A stretch of DNA of 8,896 nt from Gammaproteobacteria bacterium (GTDB taxonomy: Bacteria; Pseudomonadota; Gammaproteobacteria; Pseudomonadales; Azotimanducaceae). Of this stretch, positions 1 through 5,742 are shown one piece after another (position 1 is the stretch's first letter; every line of letters begins with the position of its first letter). The notes beneath the pieces were generated by a model. The model did not search any database. It saw nothing but the letters and a program-made list of their open reading frames with translations, and was not told where the DNA came from. Where the stretch lies: contig JAPPHP010000327.1 of NCBI GenBank assembly GCA_028821035.1, positions 1 through 8,896 on the forward strand, given 5' to 3'. The translations under genes and the position numbers were made by a program.

Positions 1-912
1 CAGGGGATGCGTGTCCGAGGTGCCCTTCACCTGGGTGTTCTCGACGATCGGCTCGTTGCGCATGCGCAGGTCGGCGTAGCCGGCGTCGAGCGGGTCGCCG
101 GCGAAGGTCACGTCGCTGAACATCCAGCCGTCGGAGCCGTTCGAGTTGTGGGGTATGGCGAGGGCGTCCATGCCGGCGTCCCTGTTCGCGTCCATCCACG
201 CCCAGAGATCCTCCGGATTGAGGGAGTCGAGGCGGCTGAAGGGCTGCAGCGGCACCTCGCTGCCCCGGAAGATCACGTTGCGGTGGAGGTTTTGGGTTTC
301 CGGCCCGGACGTCGTGTACTCGTAGCCGATGAAGGCCGTGAAGCTGCCCGGATCGTTGTTGCGCTCCGCGGACTCGATGATCTCCTGCCACGCCGAGCGG
401 GCCACGTTCCGGTCGTCGAGGTCATCCACGCGATCCGGGTCGTCGAAGCCTTCCCGGAGGTGTCCGACGACGGCCTGAAAGCCGGCGCCCGAGCCCTCCG
501 CGTCCGTCGCGCCGCGTACCGCGGATGCGACGGGGTGGTCGCCGTACGCGGAGTCCTCGTCCGCGAGTTCCTGCATCATGCCGAGATAGAACGCGTGGTC
601 CGAGACGGCCAGGAAGTCGAGCGGCGCGTGCAACTGCATCATGCGGCCCGCCGCGTGCTGAATGGCCTCGCCCCTCGCGAAGGCGTAGGCCTCGTCCGGG
701 GTCCTGCGCGTGCCCATGAGATAGGCGTCGAACGAGAGGACGGTGTGGATATGGGTGTCGCCGAAGTAGGCGTTGCGCAGGGGGTTCGACTCGATCTCCA
801 CGGTCGCCGGCGCCTCCTGCGCGACCGGCGCCGCGTCCTCGGGCGGAGGCGCCTCCTGCGCGCAGCCCGCCGCCAGTGCCAGTAGCGCGAGTGCGCTGAT
901 GCATTGCCTCAT
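1..912 (-). CDS. DUF3604 family lipoprotein (C-terminal part cut by window edge)
   Basis: The frame stays open from an ATG at 912 to base 1, giving 304 residues, so the C-terminal part is missing. Residues 1-17 form a short hydrophobic signal ending in ALAAGC, a lipobox with Cys17 as the likely lipidated residue, followed by an Ala/Pro/Glu-rich linker to about residue 40. The catalytic-looking domain then begins with YFGDTHIHT (H54, H56), followed by SDHA (D105-H106), GYEY (E199), NLHRN (H209) and PHNSN (H255). This order of HxH, DH, E and H motifs is typical of DUF3604, which resembles PHP-type metal-dependent hydrolases. The substrate is unknown for the family. I infer export and membrane anchoring. 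A strong GGAGG ribosome binding site supports the start. It sits 37 bp after the metallophosphoesterase gene and is probably co-transcribed with it. Family assignment is confident; function is not. Confidence 0.9.
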   Translation of the reverse strand, partial: MRQCISALALLALAAGCAQEAPPPEDAAPVAQEAPATVEIESNPLRNAYFGDTHIHTVLSFDAYLMGTRRTPDEAYAFARGEAIQHAAGRMMQLHAPLDFLAVSDHAFYLGMMQELADEDSAYGDHPVASAVRGATDAEGSGAGFQAVVGHLREGFDDPDRVDDLDDRNVARSAWQEIIESAERNNDPGSFTAFIGYEYTTSGPETQNLHRNVIFRGSEVPLQPFSRLDSLNPEDLWAWMDANRDAGMDALAIPHNSNGSDGWMFSDVTFAGDPLDAGYADLRMRNEPIVENTQVKGTSDTHPL

Positions 913-919
913 GGTCTTC

Positions 920-925
920 CCTCCT
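920..925 (-). promoter_or_regulatory. Shine-Dalgarno site of the DUF3604 lipoprotein
   Basis: On the minus strand AGGAGG lies 7 nt before the ATG at 912. It is a full-length match to the anti-Shine-Dalgarno sequence and fixes the start that yields the lipoprotein signal peptide. Confidence 0.8.
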
Positions 926-949
926 CGGTCACCAGGGTGTGGGCGATCG

Positions 950-1543
950 TCACCTTCGACGCCACGGCGGTACCGCGTCCCAGTCGAACGGTTCGATCCC
1001 GTCGTCGTTGATCAGCCAGACGCTCGGCCGCGCCTGGCCGTCGTCGAGTTCCAGGAACCCGATCGTCCCGTACTGCGTGTCGTAGTTGTGCGGATAGGTC
1101 GGCGAACCGGGGTTCACGCAGAGGATCCCGTCCACCTCGTTGATGAGTTCGGTGTGGGTGTCCCCGTAGACGATGACGTCTGGCGTCTTCTCCGGGAAGA
1201 AGCGCTCCACCCAGCGCGCGACCGTGAAGTCCGGCGGCCGCTCGTTGGCGGGGATGTAGTGGGTAAGGCCGACGGTCAGGTTCTCGAGAGGGAGGCTCCA
1301 CGCGTACCGCAGGCGGGGGTCCTCGGGCTGTACGTCGCGCCCGCCGGAGCCGTCCTCGCCGTTGCCGCGGGCGGCGTACACGGGCGCGATCTCCTCGAGG
1401 GTGTCGAGTACCCAGAGTTCGTGGATGTCCCCGGCGTGGAAGATATAGTCGACGCCGTCGAAGGCGTCGTAGACCTGCGGCCAGAGCGTGGCGCGGGCTT
1501 CCGGGATGTGCGTGTCCGCGATCAGGCCGACGTTCAGGGGCAT
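950..1543 (-). CDS. YfcE/MJ0936-like metallophosphoesterase
   Basis: A 197-residue calcineurin-like phosphoesterase of the small YfcE/MJ0936 (Metallophos_2) type, predicted to be a cytosolic, metal-dependent phosphodiesterase. It begins directly with the first metal motif, LIADTHIP (D10, H12). Next come HAGDIH (D39), RGN (N61), LTHY (H95), VIVYGDTH (H130) and the family hallmark NPGS (144-147). Two departures are visible. The usual GHTH motif reads GDTH, with Asp128 in place of the first His. The GNCD loop reads GNGED followed by a Gly-rich stretch. The length is close to that of family members and the frame is intact, so it looks functional rather than decayed. The ATG at 1543 has no clear ribosome binding site but is the only start giving the normal N-terminus. 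It lies upstream of and close to the DUF3604 gene on the same strand. The physiological substrate is unknown. Confidence 0.92.
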   Translation of the reverse strand: MPLNVGLIADTHIPEARATLWPQVYDAFDGVDYIFHAGDIHELWVLDTLEEIAPVYAARGNGEDGSGGRDVQPEDPRLRYAWSLPLENLTVGLTHYIPANERPPDFTVARWVERFFPEKTPDVIVYGDTHTELINEVDGILCVNPGSPTYPHNYDTQYGTIGFLELDDGQARPSVWLINDDGIEPFDWDAVPPWRRR

Positions 1544-1568
1544 GGGCGTTGCGCCGGGGAAATCGGAT

Positions 1569-1598
1569 ACCCTACGCGACCACCGGGGGGAATCACAA
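1569..1598 (-). promoter_or_regulatory. Possible promoter for the phosphoesterase-DUF3604 unit
   Basis: In the 68-bp gap between divergent genes the minus strand reads TTGTGA (1598-1593), an 18-nt spacer, then TAGGGT (1574-1569). These match the sigma70 -35 and -10 consensus at 4/6 and 3/6 positions. Transcription would begin about 20 nt before the ATG at 1543. The call rests on position and a weak match only. Confidence 0.22.
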
Positions 1599-1611
1599 GG
1601 CGCGGTCGAGC

Positions 1612-1986
1612 ATGCTGGATTGGGGAGAAGTGCGTCGGCGCGCCAACGAGGACGGCGAGTTCCGCCTTCACTCGCGTTTCTGGAGCAGCCGGGTCCGCCT
1701 TGACGTCGGGGACGAGAAACACAAGCTGACGGTCTCGTCCGGGGAGGTCACCGACATCGAGCCGTGGTTCGGCGCCGTCGCGGCCAACCTCTCCATCGCG
1801 GCGCCGCGGGAGGACTGGGACGCGCTGCTCGAGGCCGTGCCGCGCCCGTTCTACCAGGACCTCTACCCGGCGACGTTGCACCACGGCTTCGAGGTCACCG
1901 GGGACACGGCCCATTTCTGTGCCTACTACCCGGCGATCCGGCGCCTGGTCGAGATCATGCGGGAGGTGAACAATGCCCAGGTTTGA
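1612..1986 (+). CDS. Small SCP2-like protein paired with a hydrolase
   Basis: A 124-residue protein without a signal peptide or membrane segment. I do not recognise it with certainty. The predicted pattern is a run of beta-strand-like segments (about 28-50, including HKLTVSSGEVTDIE), a strand NLSIAAP (59-65), a helix around EDWDALLEAV, a segment HHGFEVTGD (90-98) and a C-terminal helix RRLVEIMREV. This resembles the SCP2 sterol/lipid-carrier fold, in which a strand is followed by an 'edl..ll.G' helix and a 'G...v.GD' turn; that assignment is inference. The frame opens upstream at a TTG (1549), but the ATG at 1612 is preferred because the upstream codons look non-coding. No clear ribosome binding site precedes it. 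Its last 14 nt overlap the following alpha/beta hydrolase, suggesting translational coupling and a shared substrate, perhaps a hydrophobic one that this protein binds. Confidence 0.75.
   Translation: MLDWGEVRRRANEDGEFRLHSRFWSSRVRLDVGDEKHKLTVSSGEVTDIEPWFGAVAANLSIAAPREDWDALLEAVPRPFYQDLYPATLHHGFEVTGDTAHFCAYYPAIRRLVEIMREVNNAQV
1962..1966 (+). promoter_or_regulatory. Shine-Dalgarno site of the alpha/beta hydrolase, inside the upstream gene
   Basis: GGAGG lies 6 nt before the ATG at 1973 and within the last codons of the upstream small gene. It fixes the hydrolase start and implies that ribosomes finishing the first gene can re-initiate on the second. Confidence 0.75.
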
Positions 1987-2830
1987 CGCGGCAGTCGGAC
2001 GCTACGTGCATCTGGAGCTCGAAGGGGTCGAGTACCGGGTGTACTTCGAGGAGGCGGGCGCCGGCGTCCCGGTCCTGATGCAGCACACGGCGGGGGCGGA
2101 CGGGCGGCAGTGGCGGCACGTCCTCGAGGACGAAGCACTGCGGAGCCGCTACCGGCTGATCGCGTATGACCTGCCCTACCACGGCAAGTCCGTGCCCCCG
2201 ACCGGGAAGGCATGGTGGAGCGAGCCCTACCGGCTGACCAAGGACTTCCTGATGCGCGTTCCAGTCGGTCTGGCCGACGCGCTGGAGCTGTCGGACCCGG
2301 TCTACATGGGCAGCTCGATCGGCGGCCACCTCGCCGTGGACCTCGCCATCCACCATCCGGAGCGCTTCCGCGCAACGGTCGGACTCGAAGCCTCCGCGTA
2401 CACGCCGGGGGGCTTCATCGACGAGTTCTACCACCCCGAGATCGGCAACGACTTCAAGGCCCACGTCATGTACGGAATGATGGCGCCGACGAGTCCGGAG
2501 GCGTACCGGCGCGAGACGACGTGGGTGTACAGCCAGGGCGCGCCGGCCGTGTTCAAGGGCGACCTGTACTACTACTCCATCGACCACGACGTGCGGAACA
2601 GCGCACGGGGGATCGACACCGAGGTCTGCCCGGTCTACATCCTGAACGGGGAGTACGACTGGAGCGGCACGCCGGAAGCGGGCGCGGAACTGGCCGCCAT
2701 GATCCCCGGGGCGAAGTACCGCACGATGAAGGGCCTCGGCCACTTCCCGATGTGCGAGCACCCGGAACGGTTCCTCACCGAGATCCGGCCGGTGCTCGAC
2801 GAACTGACGGCGGTCCCCGCGACGGCCTGA
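1973..2830 (+). CDS. Alpha/beta hydrolase
   Basis: A 285-residue single-domain cytosolic alpha/beta hydrolase with no signal peptide. After two opening strands, MQHTAG (36-41) is the HxxG-type oxyanion region. IAYDLPYHGKS (63-73) is the usual strand-4 turn. MGSSIGG (112-118) is the nucleophile elbow with Ser115. NGEYDWSG (225-232) carries the likely acid Asp229, and GLGHFPM (254-260) carries the catalytic His257. All triad members are present, so the enzyme should be active as an ester, lactone, C-C or related hydrolase. The motifs alone do not separate these. A cap region of roughly residues 145-210 is rich in aromatic residues (YHPEIG, MYGMM, YYYS), hinting at a bulky or hydrophobic substrate. 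The gene overlaps the upstream SCP2-like gene by 14 nt and is followed by a hairpin. Confidence 0.93.
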   Translation: MPRFDAAVGRYVHLELEGVEYRVYFEEAGAGVPVLMQHTAGADGRQWRHVLEDEALRSRYRLIAYDLPYHGKSVPPTGKAWWSEPYRLTKDFLMRVPVGLADALELSDPVYMGSSIGGHLAVDLAIHHPERFRATVGLEASAYTPGGFIDEFYHPEIGNDFKAHVMYGMMAPTSPEAYRRETTWVYSQGAPAVFKGDLYYYSIDHDVRNSARGIDTEVCPVYILNGEYDWSGTPEAGAELAAMIPGAKYRTMKGLGHFPMCEHPERFLTEIRPVLDELTAVPATA

Positions 2831-2840
2831 CCGTTTCGGC

Positions 2841-2873
2841 AGAGCGACGCACGACGGCTGCGTGAGCCGCTCT
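2841..2873 (+). terminator. Stem-loop after the alpha/beta hydrolase, possible terminator
   Basis: AGAGCG (2841-2846) pairs with CGCTCT (2868-2873), and ACGCA (2847-2851) pairs with TGCGT (2859-2863). Together they give an 11-bp interrupted stem with a 4-nt bulge and a 7-nt loop, starting 10 bp after the stop codon. Only three T residues follow (2878-2880), so it is a weak intrinsic terminator at best. Confidence 0.4.
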
Positions 2874-2925
2874 CGACTTTGCCCGTCGGCCTGACGCTGG
2901 GAGGACTCACCAGGCGGGCCGTCGC

Positions 2926-4182
2926 TTGAGAGGTTCGCCGGTCCCGACCCGCGTGCGGTATCATAACTCCAACATATCCGAACTATCACTTCCCGATTTG
3001 TCAGAGTACGAATATCCAAGGGAGGCCGCTCCTGCCGTGCGGCGGTTGGCGGCGCATTTTCCGGCCGTCGTGGTCACGGGGGCCCGGCAGACCGGGAAGA
3101 CGACGCTGCTGACGAAGCTGTTCCCCGATCACCGATACGTCAGCCTCGACCTGCCGGCAGAGGCGCAACTGGCGGAGGAAGACCCGGGGACCTTCCTCGC
3201 GAGGCATCCGCCACCGCTTCTCGTGGACGAGGTGCAGTATGCGCCCAGGTTGTTCCGGTACCTCAAGGTCGAGATCGACCGTCACCGGAACGCCAATGGC
3301 CGGTTCATTCTTACCGGCTCACAGAAGCTCAACCTCATGCGAGAGGTGTCGGACTCGCTAGCCGGCCGGTGCGGCGTCCTGGAGCTCGAAGCCCTGACCG
3401 TGCACGAGCTTGGAGAGGTCTTCGCGGAGCGGGAGGCCGCGGAGGGTGCTGCAGAGATGCTCGTCCGTGGCTTCATGCCCCAACTGTGGAAGGACCTGGC
3501 GCTGCGTCCCGCGGACTACTTCCGCGCCTACCAGGCCACCTACCTCGAGCGGGACGTGCGCCAATTCCTGAACGTGGCATCCCTGCGAGACTTCGACCGC
3601 TTCATGCGCGCGGCGGCAGTTCGTAGCGGGCAACTGCTGAACAAGACGGAGCTGGGCAAGGAAGTGGGTGTCAGCACGAAGACGATCAATGCGTGGCTGA
3701 GCGTGCTCGAAGCCACCAACCAGGTCACGGTGCTCGAGCCCTGGTTCGTCAACGTGGGCAGACGACTGGCGAAGACACCGAAGCTCTACTTCAACGACGT
3801 TGGCCTGTTGTGCTTCCTCTTGGGGCTGAATCGCGACGTCGTCGCGGAGAGCTATCTCATTGGCGCCATCTGGGAGACGTTCGTCTTCGGCGAACTCCGC
3901 AAGTACCTGCGCGTCGACGCGCCGGAAGCTACTGTTTGGTTCTATCGGGACCAGTCCCGGGAAGTGGACTTCGTGATCGACAGGGGCGCTCGACTGACGC
4001 TCGCGGAGGCGAAGTGGAAGGAATACCCGGCCGAGCGGGACTTCGAACAGGCCATGGCCGTCCAGGCGTTGCTGCCTCGGTCGCGATCGCCGGTCATGGT
4101 GTTGTGCCGCGCCCCGCAAAGCCATCCGGTGGCGAAGAACGCGTTGGCCGTGAACGCATACCGGCTGCGCGAGCACGTTTAG
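2926..4182 (+). CDS. AAA ATPase with DUF4143 C-terminal domain
   Basis: A 418-residue (longest form) soluble ATPase of the AAA/DUF4143 family. Walker A is GARQTGKT (52-59), Walker B is LLVDEVQ (98-104) and sensor 1 is LTGSQ (129-133). A winged-helix-like segment with ELGKEVGVSTKTINAWL (242-258) follows. The C-terminal domain carries a PD-(D/E)xK-like arrangement: E323 in FGELRKYL, D348 in REVDFVID, and E361-x-K363 in LAEAKW. The family is widespread, often horizontally acquired, and its function is poorly defined. Nucleic-acid binding or cleavage is an inference from the fold. There is no in-frame ATG near the start. TTG 2926 has a partial AGGCGGG site 7 nt upstream. TTG 2998 would remove 24 non-conserved residues and begin nearer the conserved YEYPRE segment, so the true start is uncertain. 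DNA around 2956-3020 is strikingly AT-rich compared with its surroundings. The gene stands alone, with no partner on either side. Confidence 0.9.
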   Translation: MRGSPVPTRVRYHNSNISELSLPDLSEYEYPREAAPAVRRLAAHFPAVVVTGARQTGKTTLLTKLFPDHRYVSLDLPAEAQLAEEDPGTFLARHPPPLLVDEVQYAPRLFRYLKVEIDRHRNANGRFILTGSQKLNLMREVSDSLAGRCGVLELEALTVHELGEVFAEREAAEGAAEMLVRGFMPQLWKDLALRPADYFRAYQATYLERDVRQFLNVASLRDFDRFMRAAAVRSGQLLNKTELGKEVGVSTKTINAWLSVLEATNQVTVLEPWFVNVGRRLAKTPKLYFNDVGLLCFLLGLNRDVVAESYLIGAIWETFVFGELRKYLRVDAPEATVWFYRDQSREVDFVIDRGARLTLAEAKWKEYPAERDFEQAMAVQALLPRSRSPVMVLCRAPQSHPVAKNALAVNAYRLREHV

Positions 4183-4316
4183 CCGCATGTGCACCAGGCC
4201 ACTTGTGCATGGAGCGCAAGTCCTTGGTGTGTCAGCGATTATCACCGGTTCGGGCGTGGTTGCCGGGCCGAACTCTGTCCGGCTCTGCCCTGCGCCCCGT
4301 CCGTGGGGCAGACGCC
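4183..4316. other. Gap between convergent genes, with inverted repeats
   Basis: These 134 bp separate the convergent ATPase and MFS genes, and I see no gene in them. Two inverted repeats stand out. GTTCGG (4248-4253) pairs with CCGAAC (4268-4273) across a 14-nt loop. TCTGCCC (4284-4290) pairs with GGGCAGA (4306-4312), with an alternative inner stem GCCCC/GGGGC (4294-4298 and 4305-4309). Neither is followed by a T run on either strand. They may end transcription from both sides, but evidence is limited to base pairing. Confidence 0.35.
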
Positions 4317-5585
4317 TCAGCGCGTCGCGCCCATGGCCACGGCCGGCGCCCCGACTCCCCGCACCGCGGGCGAGAACCACTTGAGCGCCGCGACGGCGAC
4401 GGCAAACAGCGTCCCGCTCACCGCCAGCGCGCTCGCGACGCCGAACGTGTCGGCGATGAACCCGAGCGGAATCATCCCGAGCGGCATGAGCCCGTGCGAC
4501 ATCATGTCGATGCTCATGACGCGGCCGCGCATGCGCATGGCGACCTGGCTCTGGATCAGCCCGCGGTTCAGCGCCATGTTCCAGGCGCTCATCCAGCCGA
4601 ACACGGCCACCACCGCCATGGAGAACGGGAGGGCGGACGTGAATCCCAGGGCGGCGGTCGCTGCCGCCCAGCCGAAGCAGGTCGCGATGAGCCAGACGCC
4701 CTTGTGCCTGAGATCGCCCGCGGAGGCGAGCAACAGCGAGCCGATGATCGCGCCCGCGCCCATGGCCGACATCAGCAGGCCGAGGTCGTCGGAGCCGCCG
4801 CCGAGGATGTCCTCGTTGAACGCGGGCAGCAGCGTATTGAGCGGCATGCCGAACAGGAACGCGACGACGGAGAGCATGATGAGCCCGAAGACGGGTGGAT
4901 GCGCCCGCACGTAGGCCACGCCCTCGAGCAGGTCGGCCAGCGGACTCGTCGCCTGCCGGGGATGGGGCGCGCCGGGACTGTGCACGAACAGCATCGTCAC
5001 CGCGGCCACCAGGTACAGGGCCGCGATGACGTAGTAGACGATGCCGACCCCCCGCATGCTCGACGTGTCGCCGCTCGCGACCCACGCGATGAGGAAGCCC
5101 GCGATGACCGGCCCCAGGATGCGGGCGAAGTTCATGCCTGTCGTGTGCAGCGCCATCGCGGTGAAGATCAGGCGGCGGGGTACCAGATCGGGGACGAAGG
5201 CGTGGCGCGCCGGAATGGAGAACGCGAGGACCGTGCCATTGAACATTCCGAGCCAGATGAAATCCCAGAACGTGACGTTCTCGGTGATGATGATCGTCGC
5301 CATGAACAGCGTCGCCGCGCAGTTCAACAACTGGGCGGCGACCAGGATGCGGCGCTTGTGGACGCGGTCGGCGAGCACGCCGCCCCAGAGGGAGAAGAAG
5401 ACCTGGGGCACCATGAAGGCCAGGGTCACCCACGCCAGGTCCATCGCGGACGACGTCATCGTGTAGACGAGCCATCCGCGCGCGATCATCTGCATGTTCA
5501 TCGCGAACGACGCGCCGAGGCTGCCGCTCCAGAGACACAGGAAGTCGCGGCGTTTCAGGGCGTTGACGATGTGGAGGGACGACAC
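4317..5585 (-). CDS. MFS exporter, MFS_3 (EntS-like) family
   Basis: An inner-membrane transporter of about 422 residues when read from the GTG at 5585, the usual length for a 12-helix MFS protein. The N-terminus IVNALKRRDFLCLWSG is the standard opening of the MFS_3/EntS-type family. Loop motif GGVLADRVHKRR (68-79) is MFS motif A. PARHAFVPDLVPRR (125-138) and RMRGRVMSID (351-360) are family signatures. Hydrophobic segments run throughout and split into two halves around a polar central loop (about 203-220). Members are generally proton-driven exporters of siderophores, drugs or metabolites; the substrate here is unknown. The open frame extends upstream to 5744, but those extra 53 residues are Arg/Pro-rich and would overlap the divergent amidase start. 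GTG 5618 is another possible start, and none has a good ribosome binding site. It is divergent from the amidase, so regulation may be shared. Confidence 0.9.
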   Translation of the reverse strand: MSSLHIVNALKRRDFLCLWSGSLGASFAMNMQMIARGWLVYTMTSSAMDLAWVTLAFMVPQVFFSLWGGVLADRVHKRRILVAAQLLNCAATLFMATIIITENVTFWDFIWLGMFNGTVLAFSIPARHAFVPDLVPRRLIFTAMALHTTGMNFARILGPVIAGFLIAWVASGDTSSMRGVGIVYYVIAALYLVAAVTMLFVHSPGAPHPRQATSPLADLLEGVAYVRAHPPVFGLIMLSVVAFLFGMPLNTLLPAFNEDILGGGSDDLGLLMSAMGAGAIIGSLLLASAGDLRHKGVWLIATCFGWAAATAALGFTSALPFSMAVVAVFGWMSAWNMALNRGLIQSQVAMRMRGRVMSIDMMSHGLMPLGMIPLGFIADTFGVASALAVSGTLFAVAVAALKWFSPAVRGVGAPAVAMGATR

Positions 5586-5608
5586 GGCAGGGCGGGGGAA
5601 AACAAGCA

Positions 5609-5617
5609 AGTCTAGCA
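5609..5617 (-). promoter_or_regulatory. Possible extended -10 promoter for the MFS gene
   Basis: The minus strand reads TG-C-TAGACT (5617-5609), an extended -10 element with TAGACT matching TATAAT at 4/6 positions. The start of transcription would be near 5602, leaving a short leader before GTG 5585. No convincing -35 is visible, so this is a weak call. Confidence 0.22.
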
Positions 5618-5665
5618 CGCGCGGAGGGTCGAACCTGTCCTCGAGGCGCTGACGGTATGCTGTCG

Positions 5666-5716
5666 CGCGGGGAGCCGACCCGCGACGAGGACGGTCGGCG
5701 GGACGACATTGCCGAC
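5666..5716. repeat. Clustered inverted hexamers upstream of the amidase
   Basis: In the divergent gap GCCGAC occurs at 5674-5679 and 5711-5716, and its complement GTCGGC at 5694-5699. The last two make an inverted repeat with an 11-nt spacer. A separate GC stem, CGCGGG (5666-5671) with CCCGCG (5679-5684) across 7 nt, overlaps the first copy. The cluster lies 27-77 bp before the amidase ATG, where a repressor operator or leader structure would sit. GC-rich DNA produces such hexamers by chance, so this is tentative. Confidence 0.3.
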
Positions 5717-5742
5717 AACGAGTGCGGCCGATGGAGACATGC

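Noticed and set aside
7..885. A 292-codon plus-strand open frame
   Set aside because: It is antisense to the DUF3604 gene, which has a lipobox, conserved metal motifs and a strong ribosome binding site.
1955..3019. A 354-codon minus-strand open frame
   Set aside because: It is antisense to the alpha/beta hydrolase, whose full catalytic triad and ribosome binding site identify the coding strand.
2926..4182. A defence island or toxin-antitoxin pair around the DUF4143 ATPase
   Set aside because: No adjacent small gene, methylase, integrase or other defence family is present; both neighbours are metabolic genes.
4183..4316. Possible small RNA or attachment site
   Set aside because: Only short inverted repeats are present; there is no promoter, T-run terminator, tRNA end or flanking direct repeat.
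3693..5615. A 640-codon open frame on the plus strand
   Set aside because: It overlaps the ATPase in another frame and lies antisense to the MFS exporter; its Arg/Asp/His-rich composition shows no recognisable domain.
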